DNA of 64,000 nucleotides, from assembly GCA_023055425.1 (NCBI GenBank), contig JALGPY010000001.1, forward strand, positions 115,053,057-115,117,056, in the 5' to 3' direction. The position numbers and the translations under genes are program-made. The notes under the pieces are model-generated. The model did no database searches and was not told the origin of the DNA. It saw nothing but the letters and a program-made list of their open reading frames with translations. This document shows, one piece after another, positions 37,787 through 49,284 of this stretch (positions are counted from its first letter, which is position 1; each line of letters starts with the position of its first letter). The DNA comes from Linanthus parryae. Its lineage: Eukaryota; Streptophyta; Magnoliopsida; Ericales; Polemoniaceae.

Positions 37787-39165
37787 GTTGTAATCCCTTT
37801 ACTACCACCTACAAGTTTCGTTTGAATTGGTTTTAATGATCTCCTCTCTAACATGCTCAAATTCGAGCACGAAATTGATGCAGTTTGCTGTGTTTGTTGT
37901 TGTGTTCATGTCTGCCAACTGTGCTCAACTGTTGTTCCCCATAGCCTTCTCTATAAAGAATAAAATAATGCCCTGGTGGGTTCTGTATAATCTTAGTATA
38001 TAATTCTACACTTCTTGTGAAGATTTGTAAGCTCAAATCCCACTCTAAGCCTCATGAAATTGGCGTCAAAGGTTGAAATATTCACTTGTTTTTGAGCTTC
38101 AACTCATGGCCTGCATCTTTGAGGGCAATTTAGACGTGTGTATCTTAATTGTTATTCAATCAAACTGAGTTCTGTTTGAACCTGTGGATTCCTGGGATAT
38201 ACTGAGTCACTTTAACGTGCTGGAAATATGGCTTGAAGTTGCTAAAAAATGTGCTTGAAATATGATCTGCAACATCTTTCCGACTACTTCGAATCTCCGA
38301 GAATTGAAATATGTTCTGGAAACCTGGGAATACAATCTACAAGAAACTTTTCTTCATATTCTCAATTTTCTTTCGCAAGTAACCTGAAACTAACTTTAAA
38401 GTTGACATATTAAAAAGATTTCTTTATAACTTGTACTTTCTGAGTTGACTAGTCAGATGAGCTAATTGGCCAAAATGCCCTTCTGAAAAGTTGTTCGGAA
38501 TAACATTTTAAGTAAAGGGTTCAAGTTTGACCAAGTTTAACATTCTAAAAAACCAAGTTTGGCTGAGATGTATAGGAGAGACAAATAAATAATTTTACAA
38601 TTATTTGAATTGGACAGTAAAATCTTAACTCTAGGCATGACCTCATGCCTATGTACCAGTTTCATAATATTTGGAGCTAGTCTACCCTATCTAGGTTGAA
38701 ACTGACTAAAAATCAACTGTAGAGGCTTTTCTAATTTTTTATAAACTATAGGGACCTGAATGCAATTGAGTGAAAGTTGCATAATTCAATACGAAGTCTA
38801 TCAGGAGGGGATGTGAATCTTATTTGCATATTGATAGACTTGATTGAGTATCACTTGAGGGTTCATGCACTGTCCGAGACTGTACTGAAGATACTGGGTT
38901 GTCAGGGGTAAAATAGTAATCCTGGTGGGACAATCGGCATAACATCTACGTTGTGCATTCCTCGCACTTCGAGGACAAGTGCTAATAACATGTGTTCTGA
39001 AATGGAATAGTGGTTGTTGGATTATGAATCAGCTCTGCTGATCAGGAAACTAGGCTAGATATCAGGTATGCATATGTATGCTTGCTCTATTGCATGTGTT
39101 CTTCTAAGCTGATAGCACTTATATGAATAGTAAGGTTACGAGTTGTGATATATGGTGGTATGACC

Positions 39166-39282
39166 GTCTTCGAACAACTGGGAATTGTCTTCAAACATTG
39201 TGTTGTCTTCGGACAACGAGAAATTGTCTTCGGACATTCTGTTGTCTATGAACAACAGTGAATTGTCTTCGGACATAGTAGG
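39166..39282. repeat. 39-bp minisatellite, three units, in the solo LTR
   Basis: Three consecutive 39-bp units start at 39166, 39205 and 39244. Each is made of two gtcttcgga-type half units of 21 and 18 bp (gtcttcgaacaac... / gtcttcaaacatt...). Confidence 0.85.
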
Positions 39283-39856
39283 CAACTAGTACTACTCTCT
39301 GGACTAATGTCGAATAGGGGGTGTGCACACTTAAGGTCTAGTTTGTCTTGGTTGATTGATTGGCCTTTCTTGTTAGAAGTAGATCTGGTCTTCACGACCC
39401 TCTGGGTGGTGGGATTTAGAATCCTCCAGATAAGGCTGGTACGGTGGTGATGGTTATGGATGATTGAGGATTCCTTGAGTTACAAGTTACGGGTACTCTA
39501 TCTATGTTATATGTGGTAATGTGACAGGGTTTTGGCTTGAGCGTCCATAAGTTTTAAAGTTGAATTATTTTCTTATTACTATACGAATTGGCATATTTTC
39601 TAACTTGTGTGGATACTTTATATCTTTTCAGGTGAGTACATGTGAATATGGGGATATAGTCAATCACTTCGAGGTCCACAAAGTATAATAGTAAGTTTAA
39701 TTAATGTTTCAGTTTCTTTAATTCTGTCTCGTAACAGAATCGTTAGGGTTTGACTCCTTGCTAGGGCATTCCCGTGCCTTAGCGGGGGACACTCCCATGA
39801 GTTTTGGGGTCTTCTGGTAGATTTCCCTGCTCTGAGAGGTGGGGTGTTACAGATGG

Positions 39857-40271
39857 TGAAAGTTTGTAATGTAAGTAAATAAACATGATCAAATACTCTA
39901 GAAGGGGCCGGGGGGGTTGAATAGAGTATGGGAACTTTTGCTCAAAAACAGTCTTTTAAACTTTAAGTAGACGTGCAATTGATATCTCAAAGCTTTGGAA
40001 AAGATTTGAGATGCTATGGATCTAACTGCACCTCACAGAAACTTCAAAGCTTTGAGATTGAAAATCCTCCAAAGATTTGGAGCTACTTGTTCTAACTGTA
40101 ATGAAAAACAATCAAAATAGATAACAAGAAAACATGAATTTTTACAGAGTTTAGTCACAATTAGACTTAGTCTCTGCCTGAGGGATCTAATACCTCCATG
40201 ATTTCAACAAAACTTCTTATTAATCACCCAAATTAAGCCCTAGAATTCAAGCCCAAGTGAGATACCTTAGA
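39857..40271 (-). mobile_element. Truncated SIRE-like copia LTR, piece A
   Basis: Begins tgaaagtttgtaatg and contains the ctctagaagg...gggggttgaatagagtatg signature also seen at 55744 and 40272. It breaks off where a second LTR starts. Confidence 0.65.
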
Positions 40272-41450
40272 TGAAAGGGAAGTATGTAGATGGATATGCA
40301 ACAAAGTTACTCTAGAAGGGGGGGGGGGTTGAATAGAGTATGCCAACTTTTTGCAAAACTTGTGGAGGAAAAAAAATTTAGTTCAGGATCAATGGAGTTC
40401 AAGGCTTTGAACACAAATTCAAGCCTGTGGAATGAGATACAGTTTGAAATAAAACAGACAAATCTTTTTCAAGGCCTTGAAAAGAGTTTCAAACCCTTGA
40501 AAACAGACAAGTTTGAATGCTGCCAAAACTGAGTGTGTAAATGAAACCGTAAGTGCAAGAGACACATGATTTATAGAGTTCAGTCCACTTTGACCTACGT
40601 CTCTACCTCAGGGATCTTCTCCCTGCAGGGTTTCAACTCAATTCTTATTAATCAACAGAAAACCCTAGATCTCAAGCACAAAGAATTGTCTTACTCTGTT
40701 ACAGCTTGTGGTTCTCCCTAACCTATCTAGTACCTGCTCTAGCTAACTGATTAACTAAGAATTCTCTATTGTTCACCTTGAACAATTATTGAGAATGAAA
40801 TATAGAAGTATTACAGAAATGATCTACAAATAAAGAACAATATAGAAGAACACTAGAGTGTAGAACTGTAGTGAATGCAGTGAACTTCTGTGAGTTGGAT
40901 TGTGAGAGTGATGAACTTATTTGATGCTTGTCAATCCAGAATTGTTTCTGTGGAGAAGAAGCAAGATTGCACTTCTTGTCTTCCCCTAAATTAGAACCCA
41001 AACCGCACACGGGACAATTGATTGAAGAAGAGAGACACTAATCTGAAAACTTAATTTGACACCAAAGAAACACTTGTATTTATAGGAACCAAAGGGTGCT
41101 TTGAACTTGAAGCACCCTTTAGGAATAGACACTATGAAAAAACACAATTGTTGTAAAAGTTACAACTATTTGAAACAAGACAACTTTTCAGAAAACTAAC
41201 AAATTTAAATTTAAACATAAAAATAATATTTTTGAACTTTTATACAACAGCTAGGTCTCTAAGAGCATATCCTATGTCAATCAAGCAGTGTGATGGTGGA
41301 ATCATTTGGGTCAGTTAGGACATCAATCTCCTTGCTAATTTTCACCACAATCTCTGCACTTGCATACGAGGTTGAATCTTTAAACTTTCAAAAGTAGCCG
41401 TACGAAATTAGACCTCAATAAACATTTTTTCTGCATGAGGAAGCCATGAG

Positions 41451-41454
<4 letters not shown>
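40272..41454 (-). mobile_element. SIRE-like copia LTR, piece B
   Basis: Begins tgaaagggaagtatgtag, carries the poly-G/ttgaatagagtatg signature at 40310-40340, and parallels the first ~500 bp of the LTR at 55744. The right limit is uncertain, taken as the poly(A) run. No coding sequence is seen. Confidence 0.55.

Positions 41455-41482
<28 letters not shown>
41455..41482. repeat. Poly(A) run
   Basis: 28 consecutive A followed by gtggtagg; possibly the tail of an unidentified retroposed sequence. Confidence 0.8.
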
Positions 41483-41483
<1 letters not shown>

Positions 41484-41614
41484 TGGTAGGATAGTAAGAT
41501 CCTACGATCCTATGCGTGATTCATTCCGATCAGAAAACGATTTTGTAGTCGATCATGCACGTCAGTTGCCCTCAGGATGATCCTACGATCCGAATCGCGA
41601 TCCTGACAACCTTA

Positions 41615-42057
41615 GGGCTAGTTTGGGAATGTTGTGGCGGTGGTAGAAAGCTGCTGTGTGAAAACACTGTAGAAAACTGCTGTGAATTCTTGTTAAGATG
41701 TTGTTTGGTAAATATTACGTAGAAGCTGCTGTGAAATATTGATATAGTATTTTTGTGTTTGGTAAAATCAACTGTGAAATTGCTGCGAGAGGGTAAAATG
41801 ACAAAAATATATGACACTTGTCATTTCCGGAAAGATAACTATTGATATTTTAAAAAATTGTAAGGTCAAAATCGGTTGTAGATAAATTAATCAAAAGCAC
41901 TTTCTGGAAAAGCATCTCCCCCCTGCTTCCTGAAAACTGCTGTGGGACAGCAAACTGTCCGGAAAAGCAGAAATTTTATTTTTACCAAACACATTAAAAC
42001 TGCTTCTGCTATCGGAAAGCAGCTGTGCTGGCAGCAGAAGCATTCCCAAACTCACCC
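41615..42057. mobile_element. Tourist-type (PIF/Harbinger) MITE
   Basis: 443 bp with terminal inverted repeats gggctagtttgggaatg and gggtgagtttgggaatg (15 of 17 identical) flanked by the 3-bp duplication TTA (41612-41614, 42058-42060). TIR type and TTA duplication are those of Tourist MITEs. It is non-coding and lies about 760 bp from the 3' end of the PMEI gene. Confidence 0.88.
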
Positions 42058-42060
42058 TTA

Positions 42061-42816
42061 GTCACTTAGGTTCAGGGAACCAAATTTTCATATAATTTCC
42101 GACTGAGATAAACAAGAAGCACTCCGTCATATTAATGATGAAGAAAACTATGAATGAAGACATGCCTTTTCTTTTTTTAAGAATGACCACAGAGATGTAC
42201 TAGCAAGTATGTACTAGTATGATATCCTTGATGTTGATATTTACAGATGTCATCTTAATTCCTTACCGAAAATATTGTTGGCCACCAATAAGATTACGAT
42301 ATGCTTGTATTCTTTTCAAAATCGTCACGACCTTAAACAACTGAAAGTTCGTTCTATATATGCATAGTTTCGGATTCTTATATTTTAGTTGATTTAGATT
42401 ATGAACCAAATTGGTTTGTTTGAACTTTGAAACTTGTTTAGATGAAACCTGAAAGTAGCAGTTATAAAAATGTTAGGGCTCTTAACTATCAACCTCTGGG
42501 TCCAATGGGATCAGGAGAAGATGAAAGAATAATAAGAGAAGTCTCAATAATAACGGCTTCAGTTGTGCTGAGGTAGATGATATAATTTTATGACGAAACT
42601 AACTATTCATGATGATTAAAATGGAGCTCCAAGTGTCGAATTCACATGCTGTATATTAACATCAATGATAATATTTGAGTAGCGATGGTGCTGTAGATTA
42701 AGACGACTTTTATTATTCATGATGCGATACTATGATCCTGAGCAAGTCTCGAGCCTTGAAGAGAATGTAGAATTTAGAAACCTAGCTAGCTGAGCAACAA
42801 TACTACATACTTCTGA
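42061..42816. other. Region downstream of the PMEI gene, no gene seen
   Basis: AT-rich sequence with no open frame of note; presumably contains the PMEI 3' UTR on the minus strand. Confidence 0.5.
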
Positions 42817-43407
42817 TTAACGTTTATTCAAGAGAAGCGTGCCTATGACTTCTATGATACTACCAAAATCTACCACCACATTGTTCTCCAATGTAAGCGG
42901 CGACTCGCTAGATGTGAAGCCTTTTTCGCACTCATTGGCTCGACCACTGATTCCAGTTCCCAAATCCTTGAAATTTGAGGGTTTTGTCAAATACGAGGGC
43001 GCTTTCTTTATTTCGACAATAGAAGTTTGATATAGCTGTAGACAAATATCTAGACTATCTTTCAGCTTAGGATCTCGATTCCTGTCAATTAGAGTCTTCA
43101 CCTTATTATAAGTAGAAAGCAGGCTCTGGCTTGTTGCATCGGCTGCAATTAGTCCAAAGATGATCAGATTATCCGTGTTGTTAGACCGCGGATCCTGCGT
43201 CAAAACAGTCACGCAGAAACTATAATTTTTTGTTAGAGCACATATCACTCCAATAGTTTCAATTCCAGGAGTAGTAGTAAAATCATCTGTATTCCTCCAG
43301 GCAGCTCCATCATTTTTCGCAGTTGATGATGATACACTTGATCTTATACCATAGAGGAGGAAGATTAGCACCAAAGGCAATGCTTTGGATATCTCTAATG
43401 TTTTCAT
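42817..43407 (-). CDS. Pectin methylesterase inhibitor / invertase inhibitor family protein
   Basis: Intact single-exon gene for 196 residues, starting at the ATG 43405-43407. Residues 1 to about 25 form a signal peptide (hydrophobic PLVLIFLLYG), pointing to secretion to the cell wall. Four cysteines sit where the PMEI-fold four-helix bundle has its two disulfides: C56 and C65 (ICALTKNYSFC), C122 (LDICLQLY) and C160 (NECEKGF). The C1-x8-C2 spacing and the D-x-CLQLY helix are typical, and the length is normal for the family. Members bind and block pectin methylesterases or acid invertases in the apoplast; sequence alone cannot decide which. There is a TATA box about 75 bp upstream. This is the only intact host-type gene in the window. 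Confidence 0.88.
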   Translation of the reverse strand: MKTLEISKALPLVLIFLLYGIRSSVSSSTAKNDGAAWRNTDDFTTTPGIETIGVICALTKNYSFCVTVLTQDPRSNNTDNLIIFGLIAADATSQSLLSTYNKVKTLIDRNRDPKLKDSLDICLQLYQTSIVEIKKAPSYLTKPSNFKDLGTGISGRANECEKGFTSSESPLTLENNVVVDFGSIIEVIGTLLLNKR

Positions 43408-43480
43408 CCTCTGCTTTTTTTGTGTTTTGTTCTTCTTCTTTTGGATTGAAATGCTAATGATGCGATGAAAACTGGTGGGT

Positions 43481-43490
43481 CCTTATATAA
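43481..43490 (-). promoter_or_regulatory. TATA box of the PMEI gene
   Basis: Minus-strand TTATATAAGG lies 74-83 bp upstream of the start codon, leaving room for a 40-50 bp leader. Confidence 0.65.
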
Positions 43491-43499
43491 GAGATTATC

Positions 43500-44300
43500 A
43501 ATATCTGGGAAAATTATTACCATTTACCACTAAAGATTGTGAAACATGTTTTACACGTCTGCAGGGGATATCTGTTTACAAAGCATTGATGATATTTGAA
43601 TTGAAAATGGTATCTCAAGATACGTACATTTACGGGTGCAAGTTCCATGCCATCTATGGCGATCTTAGTAAACTATCTAACATCAACATAGTAATATAGT
43701 CTGGCAGAGTATGTTACCTAAACAAAAGCTGTCTGATTCCAGCTTGCTTCTCAATCAATTTGACCAACAGGTTGAAGTTAACAGAGTAAAATGTTCGCAA
43801 AATCCACAGTAAAATATGCCCACGTATGGATTAGCTGCTTCATTGCTAGTATGAGTTAGCCGACGTATTGCAGAACTTTTTGTCCAAGTTTTAAAAATCT
43901 GACCGGCCATTAAGCCGGTGAGACAGTAGTTTTACGGTTCAATCGGTCGGACCAGTGGTTCAACCGGTCGGCCCGTATGTTTTTCAAATGATGTATTATT
44001 GCATTTTTACATAAATGTAATTATAAAAAACACAGTGACTTATATATAACCTAAACATGTTGATCAAATTTGAGAGTGAGAGACACTATGAAGAACTATC
44101 CTGTCATTTGAAGCTTTGGTGCTTTCTCTCCTAGAAAGAAAGTCTCCCTCGTAATTTTGGCTGCGCATGCATGAGCTTTACCATCATTGCTGCCTTTCAC
44201 CCACCTATACCACAAAATCACACTTTTGATCTTTATCAATTTTTAACACCTTACCATCATTCCACTTCATTCCAACACCCAATCAAGCTCTCTTCGATCC
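43500..44300. other. PMEI upstream region, no gene seen
   Basis: Contains imperfect aaccggt/ggtcggacc repeats at 43905-43980, probably a worn MITE. Only short open frames are present. Confidence 0.45.
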
Positions 44301-44309
44301 CCTCAACTA

Positions 44310-44923
44310 GTGTCTTGTCCATTTACGGCGCCATCTCAACAGTTTCCCTCGGAAGTTGCTCAGTCTCATTCATCCCCATTCAAATGCCTCTCTTTTATTG
44401 CCTTTGAGAAGAGAGAAGAACAATTATTGAAGAGCCTTCTTCCATCTTTCTCCGACCATCTATCATGCAGTGAGTCAATGGGCTCCTTCTCCAGCGACTT
44501 CTCTCAAGCACATCCCTCCATCCCTCCAATGGACGCTGATGACGACTTGTCTCATTTCATGATGCAGTTACCAGCGATAAAGACCTCAACGCCACAACCT
44601 CTTAATGAAGCCTCTCTACTCCAATCGCCGGTCTCTGCGCCATCAGGGCTCATGCTCATTCCTGCAATGGAACCGGTTAACCCCTTACCCCTTCAAGTTA
44701 TTAAACCACCTGGATTCATTCTTCAAGATCCGGACGTCACGGATGATGAAGACATGGTGATCAACCGGGTTTTGGTCGAAGGTCAAAAGGAAACTCAAGA
44801 AGCTTTATCCCCCCCCCCCCCCCCCCACAAACACACCGATATCGGAGATTCAAGTTCAGAAGCCCTCTCAACCTAAAAGAAGGTCCAAGAAAAGTGACAC
44901 ACAGGCATATCCGAAGGCTCAGA
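44310..44923 (+). pseudogene. Unidentified ORF with poly-C frameshift, truncated by an LTR fragment
   Basis: The first ATG is at 44478 (GSFSSDFSQAHPSIPP...). The frame runs through Pro/Ser-rich and acidic segments (DVTDDEDMV) to a homopolymer of about 17 C near 44810-44826. In the reading used here it stops at 44876, but shifting by one base at the poly-C keeps an open Lys/Arg-rich stretch (KRRSKK) to 44923. There the LTR fragment begins. The low-complexity then basic layout would suit a LINE ORF1 or a nuclear protein. I do not recognise it, and the true upstream start is unclear. Confidence 0.4.
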
Positions 44924-46930
44924 TGTAACACTCCCCTATTCCGGCTCGGTAGAGACCTGGAGAGTGCTACTCGAATAGCGGAAATCGAGAACAAAACATC
45001 CCATAAAAGCTAAATAACAAGTTATTACATTGTCGTATTTAGGCTACATTACATGCTACAACATTAGGATAATGATTTAAAACTAGTTTTCTCATAGTAA
45101 AGTGATGACACAAGATAATCTACGTGAGTCTCGAATCCCGCTACACCATAATCCCAGCTCCTATACCTGGGGGAGGGGACGAAACAAAGACCGCAGTTTT
45201 TCAAAAGTCAGGAAGAAATGCTGAGTGAGATACACCTTAGCATGTAAAAAAACAGGAAGGTTACGAAAGGCTACCGGGTCACGTGTTAAATAAAATAAGA
45301 GTAACAGGGTATGAGTTTAACAATTGATTTCAAGAATAAAGCAACAACATTAACAAATATTTATTGTTTCTCACGTAACTGATCTGTTTACTACGATGTC
45401 CCCATAAAATCTCTGATACGTCAAAAGTTTCCAATTTAAATCGTTCACGTGTGGCAAGACCTGTTCAAAACGTGGCTTAAATATAACTGTTCCCAAACGT
45501 AGTAATCGTATTATTATTAACTCCACAGTACCCGGGTAGACTAGTGACCACAATCAGACATACTAGACATTAAGTGTTGCAACACCCTCCTAAGAGCGTC
45601 AATCAAAGGAGTGGTATCTAGAAGCTGGACTCTAGCCAACATGGCAAAGAGTCGGGGCACGCGAAGTCCCGCATTTTAGGGACCAAAAACCAAAGGGATC
45701 GAATCGTGAGGGGCATACGAAGTCCTGCATTTTAGGGACCTGAGCCCAGGTGATCGAAACCCGATATAAGTAACATAACTGATTCCAGTACATGCGAATC
45801 ATTTTACTTTACTCCAGGGATCAAACCCGAATATCTCTTTAGGGACTAAGCCCAGAGAATCATCACACAATATATGTAACTCCGGGGATCTAACCCGAAT
45901 ATCTCTTTAGGGACTAAGCCCAGGGAATCATCACCCAATATAAGTAGCATCACAGATTCGTACAAGATTACGTGATTACTGATTTTTGATCAAGTGTGAC
46001 AAGTATTCCAAACTCAAATAATATTACGGAAATTTTAAAGCAAATAAAACACATTTATCAAGTGGGGGATGAAATACGACAACTATTTTTTTTTTCAATT
46101 AAACAAGTAGTGGACACGAAAGAAGCTTGCACGCAAGGCTAAGCATGTAAAACTCACCGCAATTCGATAAGGCAATTATCCGAATGTAGCTCCTACGGTT
46201 AATCGACGTAGCCCACGTCTATGGAACCGTCTCCTACAATTTTTCAATTATACGGTCACGAAAGTAATACTTCTATACAAACACTTTTGCCAACCCTATG
46301 TGAATGCTCGACTAGTATGAGGTTCCAAATCTAACCCTTACGATCCCCAAAATAATTTTAAGAAGACATATGTATCTAAATAGTGACTTTACTCATTTAT
46401 TAATAAAGATTGATATTTCGTGTCTTTAAGAAATAAGGTGGTTACCAAATAATCTAATCAACACTTTAAAGTATAATTTCATAATTTTATCATTAATAAA
46501 AATTACTATTTATTATAAGAAAATCCGAACTTTAGATTGGGTAACACAAATTCTTATTTTGTAAAAGTGGTGCCTAAAGAAATTATTTTCCCACTTACAA
46601 CTAACATGCTTTATTCCATGAAAACAATACCCAATTTTTAACAGACTATGAAATATTTATGAATATTTAAAAACTCACTAGTTTAAAATTAAAGTGACAT
46701 TTAATCAATAAGTGAAATATTATTCTCTACTGATTATATGATTATATATATATACAAAACGTATCTTTTGTTGACTTATTAAAAAACGGATTGTAGTATT
46801 CAATTATAACTAATTTCAGACTTATTAAAATTAAGCTTTTATGTTTATTACAAACCCATTTATTTTCTATTATCTATTTAAAATAGTTAATTAGCTAGCA
46901 TTATATAATAAGATGAACAAAATGTAATGA
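44924..46930 (-). mobile_element. Truncated LTR related to the young LARD family
   Basis: Starts TGTAACACTCCCC and matches the order of motifs of the 25110 LTR: ccggctcgg, gcggaaatc, aacatccc, ctacgtgagtctcg, ccgcagttt and ctgagtgagatacacc. A later match is cacgaaagaagcttgcacgcaaggct near 46115. It fades out near 46930 without the expected ...ggtattaca end, so it is a fragment. No gene is seen. Confidence 0.7.
45810..45946. repeat. 68-bp tandem repeat, two units, in the LTR fragment
   Basis: actcc(a/g)gggatc...aacccgaatatctctttagggactaag... occurs at 45810-45878 and 45879-45946 with few differences; weaker related copies lie at 45660-45780. Confidence 0.75.
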
Positions 46931-47110
46931 TATAAATAATATAGTTTAGGTAAAAGACAAGGGCCTCCCCCCAAATTTATGAAAGCTAACATAACAAGTT
47001 TTAGTTTCAATACTTTGTACCCTGAAAGTTTCTAAAATGACAAAAAGAGCCTCCCTTTCATCACCAACGTGTATCTTCTTCTTCAGCCCACCAAAATTAA
47101 CCCACAAATC

Positions 47111-47841
47111 TTTTTTTTTTTTGAAAAACATGAGGAATACCATAGATAGAGCATATAGCACGTACATATGAGTCCAAACCAAGAAACTTCAACTACTAGA
47201 ACAAATCCCAGAAGAACAACCAACAACTAACATTACAAGGCTTGAGAAGAAACCTAACCACAACTAAAGCCAAAGCCATTGATTTACTCCATGATGAAGG
47301 GGATGATTGCATTAGAGGGCACCAAAGAGGGATCCATAGTAAGAACTGCAGCACATTCAGAAGATGAGGGAGGGGCACCACCTTCTACTGAAGAGGATCC
47401 AAACTCAATGACATTTTTTGCTGAAACCTGTACTGGATCACCTAGAGGGGGTTCAGTGGCAAGAGGAGCCACATCAAGAACTTGCTGAATGATGGAACTT
47501 GCTGCAAACTGATCAGAAGCTTTGACCCAGGAGGGTGCACCATCCACTGAAGCAATCTTGACCAAAGCTGAAGAATCTGAGTAGGGAAGGAAAATATGTG
47601 TTACTGAGCAGATAAAATAATAAATTCCATCAAGCTCTGGGCAAGGTGAATCAGCTGCTCCCCATTGATGTTGATCTTTTGAAAGATCATCTGATTTCTA
47701 ATATTCCAAAGAGTCCATAAGATGGCAGGAATCCAACATCAATGGGGAGTACATTGCCATTCTTTCTTTTTTCTGAGCCAACTCTTAATCCATAATGTGA
47801 TATCAAGAGCATGGGAGTAAGAGATAGAGACATGAGCCTTG
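47111..47841 (-). pseudogene. 3' fragment of a second L1-type LINE
   Basis: On the minus strand the translation near 47720-47600 reads IPAILWTLWNIRNQMIF followed by a helical segment, the ORF2 linker between the zf-RVT and RNase H regions. Further on there is no intact RNase H. The fragment ends tttttcaaaaaaaaaaaa at about 47122-47111, a LINE tail. It is cut on the right by a copia LTR at 47842. Confidence 0.65.
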
Positions 47842-49270
47842 TGTAGGGTTTTTATTCATGGATCGCACAACGGAAGCATAATCAAACATATACCATGCAA
47901 AACCCTCCAAGGATCACAAGTCTAGAGACATAACGATAGTAAAGGTAAGAAATCATAAACACACCTTTGGGTTCTCCTTGATGACTTCAAACGCGAATAA
48001 TGTCACGTTCTCTATAGTTGATCCACGCCTAGAGTTGATCCTAGATCTCCCAAACTCCTTGGTGCTAGCCCGGATTAGGAAGAGGATGAAAGAATCACGC
48101 AAAACGAGACAAAAAGAGGCTTTCGGCCTCTTTTGGCCGACGAGGACGAGGGCGGCGGCAAGGGGCGGCGTCGGCCCTCCTTGTTGCTTGCTCTCTCTCC
48201 TTTTGTTCTCTACCACTCTTGTTATGTTCACTAATGAGCATAAGTTATGAGGAAGGAAGGAAGGAGGGTCCTTTATATAGTCCAACAACTCCTTGTTAAC
48301 TACCTAAAGGACTTATTCTAGTCCAACTAGAATTCAATTTAGTCCCTTCCTTGCAAATTAGTCCCTACTAAGTTTGCAAGGGTTTGCAAAGTGATCCTTC
48401 TAATTAATTAATCCAATTATTAATTCCCAAATCTAGTTCAACTCTATATAGCGTGTGACCCCATAGGTTCTATCTAGTTGGTAGCAACTATTTGCTAATA
48501 TGGAGCGGTTTCTAGCAAAACATCCATTCTAGCCAACTACTAGAATAGTCATCTTGACAACCTTTGTACAAGTAATTGTCTCATCCCTTTGCCTCCATAT
48601 CCGGATTGGACACGAGACATACAAGTCACACTCGTATATCCAATCCATAGTTTCTCGATCCATGGGAATAGCCTTATTCGTGCAAATAACATCAATATCC
48701 CATATTGATTTATTTGAGTCTGGCCAGACATTCTATAAGCACTATCCCTCGAGTGGCCTAGGATATTTGCTCCCGTTATGTGGGAGGGACAAATCCTCTC
48801 TACGTCCACTACGATCTCTAAGCTTGCTTCTCATTGTATCCAGTACACGCCTTTATGACTACCCAGTTACGGTGTAGCGTTTAACGCTACCAAGATCACA
48901 ATGATCCACAACTAGAATATCTAGTGACTTCAAGTCTAAGGATGACAATACCATTGCACCGCGAGAAGCACTTGTGACTCAACATAACATGTATGTAGCC
49001 TTCTCGGAGATGGGTCAATCCAGTGCAACATTCCGTAATGCACACCTATGTGTTGGATCGTGATATCTCCATATCAATCCAACCCCATACTAGTCTATAG
49101 ATGATTGTCCCATTTAATCATTATACTTGACTAGGGATATTTAAGATAAACAACACAATTGTAAATCTAAGGACTTCATTATATTAGTATCCAATAAATA
49201 ATAAATGAATTTTCTAGCCATATACAACTTCATACTAAACTAGATTGCCTCTAGGGCATCTATTCAAACA
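47842..49270 (-). mobile_element. Copia 3' LTR (left member of the inverted pair)
   Basis: 1429 bp; on the minus strand it starts TGTTTGAATAGATGCCC after a polypurine tract and ends ...AACCCTACA. An inverted, diverged copy lies at 51730-53155. No gene is seen; open frames near 48000-48280 and 48550-48880 recur in the partner and lack motifs. Confidence 0.85.
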
Positions 49271-49284
49271 GTCTCCCACTTGCA
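49271..49284 (-). other. Polypurine tract of the left copia element
   Basis: Plus-strand gtctcccacttgca; minus-strand tgcaagtgggagac abuts the LTR. The same sequence occurs in the opposite orientation at 51717-51729. Confidence 0.75.

Larger units (their letters stand above)
36282..39851. mobile_element. Solo LTR of a Ty3/gypsy-type element
   Basis: A 3570-bp segment bounded by TGTAACACCC and GGGGTGTTACA, a perfect plant gypsy-type terminal pair. There is no primer site or polypurine tract beside it, so it is a solo LTR. The flanks caaca and gatgg do not match, so the target duplication is lost or the LTR derives from recombination between insertions. Orientation cannot be settled because the termini are symmetrical. 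No gene is seen inside. Confidence 0.7.

Noticed and set aside
39166..39282. CRISPR-like regularly spaced repeats
   Set aside because: The 39-bp units are contiguous minisatellite copies without variable spacers, in a plant LTR.
43905..43980. aaccggt/ggtcggacc inverted motifs as a regulatory element of the PMEI gene
   Set aside because: They resemble a common worn plant MITE-like repeat and no clear ends or duplication were found; not enough to annotate as regulatory.
48000..48290. Open frames in the copia LTRs (47953-48288, 48549-48877, 52119-52447)
   Set aside because: They recur in both inverted LTRs with stops or changes between copies and have no motif; treated as LTR sequence.
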